Assembly (NCBI RefSeq): GCF_041206865.1
Contig: NZ_JBGEDP010000001.1
Coordinates: 930,001-994,000 of the forward strand
DNA length: 64,000 bases
DNA from: Mycobacterium sp. HUMS_12744610
GTDB taxonomy: Bacteria > Actinomycetota > Actinomycetes > Mycobacteriales > Mycobacteriaceae
Direction of reading: 5' to 3'
Under the pieces are notes generated by a model. It made no database searches. It saw only the letters and a list, made by a program, of their open reading frames with translations, and was not told where the DNA came from. Shown in pieces: positions 9,714 through 18,356 of this stretch (the first letter of the stretch is position 1; every line of letters starts with the position of its first letter). The position numbers and the translations under genes are program-made.

Positions 9714-10620
9714 CTACTTGAGATGACCGACAAGGGCACCGTCGTCGCCGAACAGCTCCTGCCGCCACTGCTGCACCAGCGCGGTCGTGTCGATGTCGTC
9801 GGGATGGAAGCCCGGCTTTAGGTACATGCGCAGATCGGCCATCAGCCCCTGCACCAACGGGTCCCGGAACACCGCACGCGTTTGACGCGCCACTTTGATC
9901 GGGCGCCATCCCCGCGGATCGGCCAAAATAGACAACAGCACCCCGATCGACACCACCGGGATCGTCAGGATGTACAGCACCGCCATCACCCCGATCCGGA
10001 GCCACTCCGGCCCATCGACGGCCCGGTAGACGTCGAACGCCACCGACTTATGTTCCAGCTCTTCCACCGCGTGCCAGTTGAGCAGGTTTCGCACCTCGGG
10101 ATCGCCAGGAATCTTTTGTATCTCTTCGCCCAGCATGCGCTCAGCCAGTGTCGCGGTGTAGTGCTCGGCCGCCGCCGTGACCGCCAGGGGTACCCGCGCT
10201 GGCAGCAGGTTCTCAATTCGCACGATCAACCGCTCCCGGCGGCTGTCATGCGGGAACATAAACAGCCGGACAATCGGGTAGCCCATCTCGATGAGCTTCT
10301 CGTTGAGCCGGCGGTGTTCCTGGCCGTGCACCGACTCCTGGCCAAATGAATCCGGCCACCCGCTTCATCAGTACCGGATCGGTCATCTGATCGGCAAAGC
10401 GCCGAACCGACCGGATAAACAACTCCTCACCTGGCGGAAACACGCCGGACAGCAACGCCACAAGGTGGCTGAACACGATATTGCCCTCAACGAAATGGTG
10501 GTCCATCGGCTCGGGATCGCCGAACCAAAACCGAATCCGCCGAGCCTTAGGATACGTACTCTCGGCTACTTTTTCGGCTGCTGTTCCGCTTTTCGCAGCC
10601 ATTGCCTGACTAGCTACCAT
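9714..10620 (-). pseudogene. PF10118-type metal-dependent hydrolase, frameshifted
   Basis: This is a paralogue of the adjacent gene at 10651-11553. The N-terminal part, from ATG 10620, reads through HHFVEGNIVFSHLVALLSG and RVAGFI, then shifts frame. The rest resumes as GQEHRRLNEKLIEMGYPI and includes AAAEHYTATLAE and the metal-binding EELEHKSVAFDV. At 10344-10346 three A residues (plus strand) stand where two would keep the frame and give GFIGQESVHGQEH, as in the paralogue. A one-base insertion in a short homopolymer is the simplest lesion. The family is widespread in mycobacteria and poorly characterised. Its intact tandem copy may cover the function. Confidence 0.85.
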
Positions 10621-10650
10621 GGCAATCCCTTTTGTTGTGGATGTTCGCAA

Positions 10651-11553
10651 TCACTTCAGGTAGCCGACGAGTTCTCCGTCGGTGCCGAAGAGTTCCTCTT
10701 GCCAGTGCTCCAACAACGCGTTCGTGTCGATGTCGTCAGGATGGAATCCCGGTCGCAGATATTTCGTAAGGTCTGGGATCAAACCCCGGAAGATGGGGCC
10801 ACGGTACAGCCGATAGGCCTCCCGTATCACCCGTAGCGGCTGACGACGCCCATCCGGGTCGTGCGCCAGCGAGTAAACCAATGTGACGGCTATGAGGAGA
10901 AGCAGGGTCGGAATCATCACGGCCATCACACTCCTGCGCATCCGCTCCGTACCTCCCGCCACCGTGCGGAAGACATCGAATGCGACCGATTTGTGCTCAA
11001 GTTCCTCCACGGCATGCCAGTTCAGCACGTTCCACACCTGCAACTCGCCCGGAATCGCCTGGATTTCCTCTTCGCCCAGCGTGCGCTCAGCAAGTACGGC
11101 GGTGAAGTGTTCTGCAGCTGCTGTTACCGCCAGGGGTAGCCGCGCAGGCAGCCGCTCCTCCAGTCGCTTGACCCAGTCGTTAAACTTCTTCGAATCCCAC
11201 CAAGCGATCGGGTAACCCATGTCGATGAGTTTCTCGTTCAGCAGGCGGTGTTGCTGTCCGTGGACCGATTCCTGGCCGATGAAGCCCGCCACCCGTTTCT
11301 TCAACGTGGGATCGGTGACCTCATCTGAGAATCGACGCACCGACCGAATAAACAACTCCTCCCCTGACGGGAACGCACCCGATAGGTTCGCCACGAAGTG
11401 GCTGAACACGATGTCGTCGTTGACGAAGTACTTGCCGTGTGTGCCGCCGTCGCCGCCAAACGGAAAGCTTATCCGTCGGGTCCTCGGATAACGGGATCCA
11501 GCGCTCGCTGCGGTCACCGACTTTGCCTCTTGCCTTGCGTGGTCACTCGCCAT
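10651..11553 (-). CDS. PF10118-type metal-dependent hydrolase
   Basis: A 300-residue protein beginning MASDHARQEAK at an ATG preceded by GGAAGGGG. It has the family hallmarks VFSHFVANLSGAFPSGEE, GFIGQESVHGQQHR, AAAEHFTAVLAE and NWHAVEELEHKSVAFDV. The His/Glu residues in the last three would bind the metal. A hydrophobic stretch near residues 205-230 could associate with membrane. It lies just upstream of its frameshifted paralogue (30 bp gap) and then the monooxygenase and SDR, so these four probably form one transcript starting near 11.6 kb. The family is annotated as predicted metal-dependent hydrolase, and the reaction is not established. Confidence 0.82.
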   Translation of the reverse strand: MASDHARQEAKSVTAASAGSRYPRTRRISFPFGGDGGTHGKYFVNDDIVFSHFVANLSGAFPSGEELFIRSVRRFSDEVTDPTLKKRVAGFIGQESVHGQQHRLLNEKLIDMGYPIAWWDSKKFNDWVKRLEERLPARLPLAVTAAAEHFTAVLAERTLGEEEIQAIPGELQVWNVLNWHAVEELEHKSVAFDVFRTVAGGTERMRRSVMAVMIPTLLLLIAVTLVYSLAHDPDGRRQPLRVIREAYRLYRGPIFRGLIPDLTKYLRPGFHPDDIDTNALLEHWQEELFGTDGELVGYLK

Positions 11554-11588
11554 GAATGCTAGCCCCTTCCTTGAACGTGTGACGTGTA

Positions 11589-11625
11589 GTTCCAGGTACC
11601 AATAGTACTAGGTGTTGGAACCACG
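11589..11625. promoter_or_regulatory. Possible operator upstream of the minus-strand operon
   Basis: A 6-bp inverted repeat GTTCCA ... TGGAAC lies 35-60 bp upstream of the hydrolase start, around a spacer containing GGTACC and TAGTACTA. It falls where a repressor site would be expected and could be bound by the neighbouring TetR protein, but it does not resemble the TGTACAG repeats on the other side of tetR. Inference only. Confidence 0.3.
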
Positions 11626-11646
11626 CTACTGCGGATCCACGAGGTC

Positions 11647-11723
11647 GGCAAGCATCCGGCAAGCATCACGAAAAGTGCCCGCGAAACGCCCTCGGTGCAT
11701 CACGTAAGAATGCCCGCGAAACG
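11647..11723 (+). repeat. Short direct repeats beside the transposase fragment
   Basis: GGCAAGCATC occurs at 11647-11656 and 11659-11668, and TGCCCGCGAAACG occurs at 11676-11688 and 11711-11723. They lie just upstream of the transposase fragment and are probably part of its original end region. No matching repeat was found on the far side because the element is truncated. Confidence 0.5.
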
Positions 11724-11739
11724 GTGATCCCCGCCAGGC

Positions 11740-12015
11740 ATGGAGAGTGGGCTGTCGATGTCGTCTCGTGCCGAGATCACCGCGAAGTTCGCCAAGGCGT
11801 ATGTGAAGGCGTCGAAGGCGAATAAGGGGCAGATTCTGGATCAGGTGGTGGAGGTCACCGGCTGGTCGCGTGACAATGCTCGGCGCCGGTTGACGGCCGC
11901 GGCCCGGCCGCCGGGAGCGGGCCGGCAGGTCGCCAAACGACCTCGCCGGCAGCGCAAGCCGAAGTATTCCTATGACGCGCTGAAGGTGCTGGGCCACTGG
12001 AGCGAACGGCGACGT
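11740..12015 (+). pseudogene. IS481-like transposase, N-terminal fragment
   Basis: About 85 residues from an ATG at 11758 (SRAEITAKFAKAYVKASK, then VTGWSRDNARRRL and an Arg/Pro-rich linker ending YSYDALKVL) resemble the N-terminal HTH region of the integrase-catalytic transposases common in mycobacteria. The catalytic DDE core is missing. The frame runs straight into the antisense of tetR at about 12015, so the element lost everything downstream and replaced the 3' end of tetR. The family assignment is tentative. Confidence 0.6.
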
Positions 12016-12598
12016 GCAGTGTCGGTTTGTCGTCGTCTGACTCGTCTGGGCGGGAGACTTGATCCCACATGGTGTCGATCATCGGTTGCAGGAAGAGCTG
12101 TCCCAGCTGTCGGACCATGATGTCGATGATCTGGGTGGATCCGCTTCGCTCCGCATTTGCGATACCGGCGTCGCGGGCTTTGATGAGCTCCGTTCGGGTC
12201 AGCTCTGTCAATCGCTGGAGCAGTTGGCCTTTAGACCCTGCGGGGTCCAGTAGCGCGCGGCGCAGATAGTTGACGACGGCTGGGTTCGATTCGAGCATCT
12301 CCTTCACAGCCACGTCACGCGCCGTGGCGACTTGTCTTGGTGTTCCATCAACGGGGACCTGCGCGATCGTCTGCGCGAAGTAGTCGACGACGAGTTGTTC
12401 AACGGCGCGGCGGATTCCGTCCTTGGTCTTGAAGTGGTGGACAACCAGCCCGACCGTGACGCCGGCTCTCGAGGCGATATTTCGCATCGACGTGCGGTCC
12501 TCCCCGAACTCCGCGAACAGGTCCATCGCGGCGTTGCGAATGCGCGCCTTCGCGGTCAGGTCGTCTGCGCCTGCGCGTGGATCGGCGAACGGTCCCAT
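12015..12598 (-). CDS. TetR-family repressor, C-terminus truncated
   Basis: From ATG 12598 the N-terminal HTH is clear: ARIRNAAMDLFAEFGEDRTS, then MRNIASRAGVTVGLVVHHF, which is the TetR recognition helix region. The ligand-binding domain follows to about residue 193 (MIDTMWDQVSRPDES). After that the frame continues to 11855 through antisense transposase sequence, giving an unrelated basic tail. The gene sits between two divergent catabolic operons and would be expected to repress one or both in response to a CoA-ester or related ligand. Most of the ligand domain is present, so activity is possible, but TetR dimerisation helices near the C-terminus may be lost. Confidence 0.8.
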
Positions 12599-12621
12599 GC
12601 GTCTCCTTCGTTCCGGGCAAG

Positions 12622-12669
12622 TGTACAGTGAACATCACTTCTTGTACAGATAGGAAGCTTCCTGTACAG
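12622..12669. promoter_or_regulatory. Triple TGTACAG array with central palindrome, probable TetR operator
   Basis: TGTACAG occurs three times on the plus strand at 12622-12628, 12643-12649 and 12663-12669, spaced 21 and 20 bp, about two helical turns. Between the second and third is the perfect 12-bp palindrome AGGAAGCTTCCT (12652-12663). The array fills the gap between tetR and the first gene of the plus-strand operon, the expected place for autoregulation and operon control. Confidence 0.6.
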
Positions 12670-12695
12670 TCGTACGGTATCAATTGAAGGACCAC

Positions 12696-13544
12696 ATGGT
12701 GCAGGGCAGTCTGAACGGCGTTCGCATCGTGTCGCTTGCGGTGAACATCCCGGGCCCGCTCGCGGCGGCACGGCTGGCGCGCTTCGGCGCGTCGGTAACA
12801 AAGGTGGAGCCCCCTACCGGAGATCCCTTGGCCGCGGTCGCGCCCGGCTGGTACGCAGAGCTCGCCAGCAAGCAGACGGTCTTGGTTCTGGACCTCAAGG
12901 ACGCCGGCGACCGCGCCAAGCTGGACGTCGAGCTGACTTCCGCCGATGTGTTGCTCACCGCCATGCGCCCTTCGGCGCTACGCAGGCTCGGGCTCGACGA
13001 CGCGCATGTCAGGTATCCGGGGCTCTGTCACGTCGAAATCGTGGGCTACGACGGTGACCTCGAGGAGCGTCCTGGCCACGACCTGACCTATCAGGCCACG
13101 CACGGCACCCTGCAGCCCCCGTTGATGCCGGCGGTTCCGGTCGTGGACCTCCTGGGTGCCGAACGTGCCGTGTCCGGGGCCCTGTTGGCGCTGCTTGATA
13201 GGCCGAATTCCGGTGCCGGCCAACACGTCCGGATCGTACTGGCGGACGCCGCAGCCGACGCCGGCGCAGCCGTGCGGTACGGCGTCGCAGGGCCCGGCGA
13301 CCCGCTCGGTGGCGCGACTCCGACCTACGGGATCTACGCCAGTGCCGACGGCTATATCGCCCTGGGCGCAATCGAACCGCATTTCCAGAAGCGGACCCTC
13401 GAGGTCCTGGGCGCAGCAGATACCCACGAGGATCTCGCACGAGTCTTTGCCGGACAAAGCACGCGCCACTGGGAAGAAGTCGCCGAGACGGTTGACATCC
13501 CCATCGTTGGAATTCGTACACCGGAACAAGGAGTGGAACATTGA
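12696..13544 (+). CDS. CaiB/BaiF family III CoA-transferase (short form)
   Basis: A 282-residue protein starting MVQGSLNGVRIVSLAVNIPG at the ATG at 12696, preceded by GAAGGA; an in-frame TTG at 12684 is less likely. Family III features include RLARFGASVTKVEPP, GDPL, and DLTYQATHGTL, where the Asp of GHDL is the expected catalytic acyl carrier. It is shorter than classical members (about 400 residues), lacking part of the C-terminal region. First gene of an apparently intact plus-strand operon, its stop overlaps the thiolase TTG start. It would activate a carboxylic acid by CoA transfer, feeding the acyl-CoA enzymes downstream. Confidence 0.85.
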   Translation: MVQGSLNGVRIVSLAVNIPGPLAAARLARFGASVTKVEPPTGDPLAAVAPGWYAELASKQTVLVLDLKDAGDRAKLDVELTSADVLLTAMRPSALRRLGLDDAHVRYPGLCHVEIVGYDGDLEERPGHDLTYQATHGTLQPPLMPAVPVVDLLGAERAVSGALLALLDRPNSGAGQHVRIVLADAAADAGAAVRYGVAGPGDPLGGATPTYGIYASADGYIALGAIEPHFQKRTLEVLGAADTHEDLARVFAGQSTRHWEEVAETVDIPIVGIRTPEQGVEH

Positions 13545-14716
13545 ACGCGCGCGAAGCAGTGATTGTCGGGGCGGTGCGCACGCCGGTGGGTAAACGAGGT
13601 GGCGCTTTGAGCCGGTGGCATCCGGCCGACTTGCTCGGTCACACCTTGCGAAACCTGGTGGAGCGCAGTGCGATCGATGCCAAAGACATCGATGACGTCA
13701 TCGTCGGCTGTGCGATGCAGCATGAGCACCAGTCCGGAAATATCGGGCGGCACGCGGTGCTGGCTGCGGGTCTACCCGAATCGGTGCCGGCGGTCACCAT
13801 TGATCGCCAATGCGGGTCCGGTCAGCAGGCGGTCAACTTCGCTGCATTCGGCGTCACCGCGGGCATCTACGAGCTGGCGATTGGGTGCGGTGTGGAGTCG
13901 ATGTCGCAGGTGCCGATGCCTGCGTCGTTCATGCCGGGCGCGCCGCTCGGTCCGCAGTACTCGCCCGTGGAGTTGGCCCGCTACGACGACAACTTGGTGG
14001 CGCAAGGGGCGGCGTCGGAGTTGCTGAACTCCAAGTTCGGTATTTCTCGCGAGGAACTCGACGAATTCAGTATCCGAAGCCATGAGCGAGCATTCGCCGC
14101 GACCCGGGCGAAAAAGTTTCGCGCGCAGTTGGTGCCGATCACCGTCGATCCGCTGGATCCGTCGGCGGCGCCCGTCAGTGCCGACGAAGGAATCCGTGAG
14201 CAGTTGGATCCGGCGAAGATCGCGTCGCTGGAGCCTGTTTTCGCGGCCGACGGCCGCACAACCGCGGCCAATTCTTCCCAGATCAGCGACGGGGCAGCGG
14301 CGTTGCTGATCGCCGAGCGTGGCTACGCAGAACGCAGCGGGCTGGTTTCGCGGGCGCGGTTCCTGGCGATGACGGTCGCCGCGGCGGACCCGGTACTGCA
14401 GTTCACCGCGGTACTGGACGCCACCCACAGGGCGCTCGAGCGCGCCAACCTGAGTGTCAGCGACATCGACTTGTTCGAGGTCAACGAGGCCTTCGCCGGG
14501 GTGCCGCTGATGGTGCAACGCGAGTTCGGCATTCCCGATGACAAGCTCAACGTCAACGGAGGCTCGGTCGCAATCGGGCATCCGCTCGGGTCGACCGGGG
14601 CCCGCATGCTCACCGATCTGCTGTGCGAACTCGAGCGCACCGGACAGCGCTACGGCCTGCAGACCATCTGCGAGGCCGGCGGAACCGCCAACACCACCAT
14701 CATCGAACGAATCTAA
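13541..14716 (+). CDS. Thiolase (acetyl-CoA acyltransferase)
   Basis: A 391-residue thiolase starting at TTG 13541 after AAGGAG. The nucleophilic Cys is C91 in DRQCGSGQQAVNFAA, and the C-terminal pair is GGSVAIGHPLGSTGARM (His) and CEAGGTANTT (Cys), so all catalytic residues are present. It performs the thiolytic cleavage that ends each beta-oxidation cycle, or the reverse condensation. The 4-bp overlap with the CoA-transferase and the 9-bp gap to fadD mark it as the second gene of the operon. Undamaged. Confidence 0.93.
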   Translation: MNAREAVIVGAVRTPVGKRGGALSRWHPADLLGHTLRNLVERSAIDAKDIDDVIVGCAMQHEHQSGNIGRHAVLAAGLPESVPAVTIDRQCGSGQQAVNFAAFGVTAGIYELAIGCGVESMSQVPMPASFMPGAPLGPQYSPVELARYDDNLVAQGAASELLNSKFGISREELDEFSIRSHERAFAATRAKKFRAQLVPITVDPLDPSAAPVSADEGIREQLDPAKIASLEPVFAADGRTTAANSSQISDGAAALLIAERGYAERSGLVSRARFLAMTVAAADPVLQFTAVLDATHRALERANLSVSDIDLFEVNEAFAGVPLMVQREFGIPDDKLNVNGGSVAIGHPLGSTGARMLTDLLCELERTGQRYGLQTICEAGGTANTTIIERI

Positions 14717-14725
14717 GGCACAGAC

Positions 14726-16402
14726 ATGGTCAGGGAAATCGTGAAGGGCGTGCCGTCGACGCACGGCGACCACTACCAGCTCAACACCACCAACCTGATC
14801 AGACATGCGGCGCGCACCTATCCCGAGCAAGAGGTCGTCTACCGCACCACGGAGGGCGACTGGCAGCGGTACACCTACGCAGACTTGTACGTTCGGGTCA
14901 AGCGGGCGGCGAACGCGCTCAGAGGAATAGGGATCGGCCCGGCCGACACAGTCGGAGTGCTCGACTGGAACAGCAAGCGGCACTTTGAGCTCAGCTGGGC
15001 CATTCCCGGCATCGCCGCGGTGATGCTGCAGATGAATCTGCGGCTGGCCACCGAAGACCTGAGCTACGTCACTGACCACGCCGAGGCGCAATGGATCCTG
15101 GTCGACGAGACACTCCTTCCGGTCGCCGAGGCGTTGGCTCCACACGTGCCGAAGGTCAAGGGCTGGATCGTAATGTCGGATAAGCCGCTCACCGAGATCG
15201 ACACCACGCTGGAAAACGTCTTTCACCTCGAGGACCTGATGGCCGAGTCCGACACCGAGATCGACTGGCGGGTCATCGACGAAACCTCTGCTTACAGCGC
15301 GTGTTACACATCGGGAACGACGGGTCGGCCGAAGGGCGTCTACTACTCGCATCGTGGCAGCTACCTACACGCGATGGCGATGGCAGCAGCGATCAATCTC
15401 CGTCGCGAGGACACCGCGATGCTCATCACCCCGATGTTTCACGGCCAGTCGTGGGGGCTTCCGCACACCGCGATGTGGACCGCGGCGAAGGTGATCCTAC
15501 CCGGCCGCTACCTGGCCGAGAACACGCAAATGCTCGTCGACGTGATGATCGCGGAGAATGTGACCGTCGCGAACGGCGCACCGGCGATTTTCCAGCCGAT
15601 GCTGGACTACATCAAGACCCTTGCTGTGAAGCCAGATTTCAGCAGGACGAGACTGCTGTCCGGTGCGACCGAGCCGGCGAAGTCGCTGATGCGCGATTTC
15701 CACGAGCTCACCGGCGCCGATTTTGTGCAGGGCTACGGTGCGACCGAGACGACGCCGCTGATCACGATGAACATGGGCATCAAACCGTCCCTGCAGGGCA
15801 CGATCACCGACGACGAGAAATGGGATTTCAAGCGTTTTCAAGGGCTGCCCGCTTCCGGTATCGACATCCGGATCGTCGACGACAACGGCAATGACCTGCC
15901 GCACGACGGTAAGAGTGTCGGCGAGGTACTGATGCGTGGGCCCTGGGTCATCGAGCGATACCACCAGCTCGACGACGACGACAACGCCGACCGCTTCCTC
16001 GACGGTTACTGGCGCAGCGGCGATGTCGGCACAATCTACCCGAACGGGTATCTCAAGCTCACCGACCGCCTCAAGGACGTAGTCAAGAGCGGCGGTGAAT
16101 GGATTTCCTCTATCGATATGGAGAACGCCATCGTCGGACATCCGCTGGTGAAGGAGGCCGCGGTTGTGGGGATCAGCCATCCGAAGTGGCAGGAACGTCC
16201 GCTGGCCATCGTCGTGCCCGTCGAAGGTGGCGTGCTGACCCGCGATGACATCGTCGGTTGTCTGCAGGGGCAGTTCGCCAAGTGGCAGATGCCCGACGCG
16301 GTTCTCTTCGTCGAGGCGTTGCCGCGCACCAGTGTCGGCAAATTGGACAAGAAGATCCTGCGGGCCGAACACGCCGACGTTTACCGGGATGCGGTCACGT
16401 GA
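14726..16402 (+). CDS. Fatty-acyl-CoA ligase (FadD-type, AMP-binding)
   Basis: A 558-residue ANL-superfamily ligase. The ATP-binding loop YTSGTTGRPKGVYYSHRG is near residue 192, the adenylation motif GYGATETTPL near 337, then the hinge GYLKLTDRLKDVVKSGGEWIS, and the catalytic Lys motif PRTSVGKLDKK close to the end. It resembles medium-chain acyl-CoA synthetases. It would supply acyl-CoA to the dehydrogenase and hydratase downstream. Its TGA overlaps the GTG start of the crotonase. Intact. Confidence 0.92.
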   Translation: MVREIVKGVPSTHGDHYQLNTTNLIRHAARTYPEQEVVYRTTEGDWQRYTYADLYVRVKRAANALRGIGIGPADTVGVLDWNSKRHFELSWAIPGIAAVMLQMNLRLATEDLSYVTDHAEAQWILVDETLLPVAEALAPHVPKVKGWIVMSDKPLTEIDTTLENVFHLEDLMAESDTEIDWRVIDETSAYSACYTSGTTGRPKGVYYSHRGSYLHAMAMAAAINLRREDTAMLITPMFHGQSWGLPHTAMWTAAKVILPGRYLAENTQMLVDVMIAENVTVANGAPAIFQPMLDYIKTLAVKPDFSRTRLLSGATEPAKSLMRDFHELTGADFVQGYGATETTPLITMNMGIKPSLQGTITDDEKWDFKRFQGLPASGIDIRIVDDNGNDLPHDGKSVGEVLMRGPWVIERYHQLDDDDNADRFLDGYWRSGDVGTIYPNGYLKLTDRLKDVVKSGGEWISSIDMENAIVGHPLVKEAAVVGISHPKWQERPLAIVVPVEGGVLTRDDIVGCLQGQFAKWQMPDAVLFVEALPRTSVGKLDKKILRAEHADVYRDAVT

Positions 16403-17175
16403 ACAAACAAATTTTGCGATCGACTCGCGACGGTGCGGTGGCCCTGCTGGAGATCAATCGCCCGAAGTCGAAGAACAGCCTCAACGACGAGCTGTTGGGC
16501 GCGATGGGGGCCGAGCTGGCGGCGTTGCGGTCCGACACGGCCGTGTTGGCCGTGGTCATCGCGGGCGCCCACGGCATGTTCTGCGCCGGCGCCGACATCA
16601 CGGCGTTCGACGAGATCCGGGCCCGGCCACTGGTCACCGGAGAGTCCAATGAGAGCTTCTGGTCGATACTGGCTGCGTTTCCGAAGCCGGTCATCGCCGC
16701 GGTCGAGACATACGCACTCGGGGGCGGCTGTGAGCTGGCGTTGGCCTGCGACATTGTCATCGCCGGCGAGTCGGGCCAATTCGGACTTCCCGAGGTGAAG
16801 ATCGGCGCAATCCCTGGCGCTGGCGGAACTCAACGCCTCATTCGGGCGATCGGCAAATCCAAGGCTATGGCAATGCTTTTGACGGGCGATTCCATCAAGG
16901 CCCAGGAGGCGTGCGATGCAGGGTTGGTAGCCGAAGTCGTCGCCGACGGCGAGGCCGTGCCACGGGCGCTGGCGATGGCGCAACGGATCGCGACGAACTC
17001 CCCGCTAGCGGTGGCGCTGGCCAAGGATGCCGCTGTGCACGCGTTTCAGACATCACTGACGCAGGGACTCGAACACGAGAAACGGAATTTCTACGTGGCG
17101 GTGCATTCCGCCGACAGTCACGAGGGCCAGGCGGCATTCCTCGCCAAGCGCGCGCCCCAGTTCACCGGAAAGTAG
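16399..17175 (+). CDS. Enoyl-CoA hydratase (crotonase family)
   Basis: I start this 258-residue protein at the GTG at 16399 (VNKQILRSTRDGAVALLEI), which overlaps the fadD stop. An upstream open frame exists but encodes nothing crotonase-like. The oxyanion-hole segment HGMFCAGADI and the two catalytic glutamates, in ALGGGCELALACD and LPEVKIGAIPGAGGTQRL, match bona fide enoyl-CoA hydratases. It would hydrate trans-2-enoyl-CoA, the step after the acyl-CoA dehydrogenase encoded next. Confidence 0.92.
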   Translation: MNKQILRSTRDGAVALLEINRPKSKNSLNDELLGAMGAELAALRSDTAVLAVVIAGAHGMFCAGADITAFDEIRARPLVTGESNESFWSILAAFPKPVIAAVETYALGGGCELALACDIVIAGESGQFGLPEVKIGAIPGAGGTQRLIRAIGKSKAMAMLLTGDSIKAQEACDAGLVAEVVADGEAVPRALAMAQRIATNSPLAVALAKDAAVHAFQTSLTQGLEHEKRNFYVAVHSADSHEGQAAFLAKRAPQFTGK

Positions 17176-17182
17176 GTAAAGC

Positions 17183-18331
17183 ATGCCCGGACTCTTATTC
17201 CCGGACTACGTCGTTCCGTGGGAGACCGAGGATCAAAAACTCCTGCGCAAGCACGCCGCCGAGTTCTTCCGCAAGGAAGCGACTCCCAACCAAGCCAGGT
17301 GGGCGAAACAGCAGAAGGTGGACCGAGAATTTTGGAACAAAGCCGGCGCTGCCGGGCTTTTGGGCCTCGACCTGCCCGAGCAATACGGCGGTGGTGGCGG
17401 CAGTTTCGGTCACGAGGCGGTGGTGATGCAGGAGCGCGCCTACGCGCACGACACCGCGTTCGGTTTCTCCGTGCATTCGACGCTGGCTTCCCACTACATC
17501 GCCGAGTATGCCTCCGAGGAGCAGAAGAAGCGCTGGATCCCGAAGATGGTCAGCGGGGAGATGGTGATCGCCGTCGCGATGACCGAACCGGGCACCGGGT
17601 CAGACCTGCAGTCGATTCGCACCACCGCGGTTCGCGACGGCGACGAGTACGTCATCAACGGCTCGAAGACCTTCATCTCCAACGGTTCCCACTGCGACCT
17701 GGTGGTGATCGTGGCCAAAACTGAGTCCGGACTGTCGCTGATGGTGGCCGAAACCGAAGGGCTGGCGGGTTTCCAGCGCGGCCGGGTTCTGGAGAAGGTC
17801 GGCCAGCACGGCCAGGACACCCGGGAGCTTGCGTTCACCGACATGCGGGTGCCGGCCGCAAACCTGCTCGGCGGCGTTGAGGGCAAGGGCTTCGCCCAGT
17901 TGATGGAGCAACTTCCGCGCGAGCGGTTGACCATCGGGGTCGAGGCGATCGCGATGGCGGAGGCGGCGGTAGTAGAGACGATCCGTTATGTCAAGGAGCG
18001 CACCGCGTTCGGCAAGCCCCTCCTCGCCTTCCAGAACACCAAGTTCGTGCTGGCCGAATGCAAGGCGGAGGTGCTGGCCGGCAAGGCGCTGATCGACTAC
18101 TGCACCGGCCGGTACCTCGACGGAAAACTCGATGCCGCAACCGCATCGATAGCCAAGATGTGGGGATCTGACAAACAAGTAGAGGTCACTGACAAGTGCC
18201 TGCAGCTTTTCGGTGGATACGGCTACATGATGGAATACCCGATCGCGCAGATGTATGCGGCGGCTCGGGTGCAGAAGATCTACGGCGGCACCAACGAGAT
18301 CATGAAGGTGCTGATCGCGCGAAGCCTGTAG
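17183..18331 (+). CDS. Acyl-CoA dehydrogenase
   Basis: A 382-residue FAD enzyme with AMTEPGTGSDLQSI (flavin/substrate loop), the NGSKTFISNGSHCDL segment, RTAFGKPLLAFQNTKF and the C-terminal LFGGYGYMMEYPIAQMYAAAR. The C-terminal IYGGTNEIM has Gly where medium-chain enzymes have the catalytic Glu. That suggests the long-chain/isovaleryl type, in which the base lies earlier, plausibly in VETIRYVKER. It follows the crotonase by 7 bp and performs the first oxidation step of beta-oxidation. Intact. Confidence 0.92.
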   Translation: MPGLLFPDYVVPWETEDQKLLRKHAAEFFRKEATPNQARWAKQQKVDREFWNKAGAAGLLGLDLPEQYGGGGGSFGHEAVVMQERAYAHDTAFGFSVHSTLASHYIAEYASEEQKKRWIPKMVSGEMVIAVAMTEPGTGSDLQSIRTTAVRDGDEYVINGSKTFISNGSHCDLVVIVAKTESGLSLMVAETEGLAGFQRGRVLEKVGQHGQDTRELAFTDMRVPAANLLGGVEGKGFAQLMEQLPRERLTIGVEAIAMAEAAVVETIRYVKERTAFGKPLLAFQNTKFVLAECKAEVLAGKALIDYCTGRYLDGKLDAATASIAKMWGSDKQVEVTDKCLQLFGGYGYMMEYPIAQMYAAARVQKIYGGTNEIMKVLIARSL

Positions 18332-18356
18332 ACAGACACACAAAAGGAGCAGCCGA

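Noticed and set aside
13772..15352. A 526-codon minus-strand frame across thiolase and fadD
   Set aside because: Antisense to two intact, motif-bearing genes, with no family similarity or ribosome-binding site.
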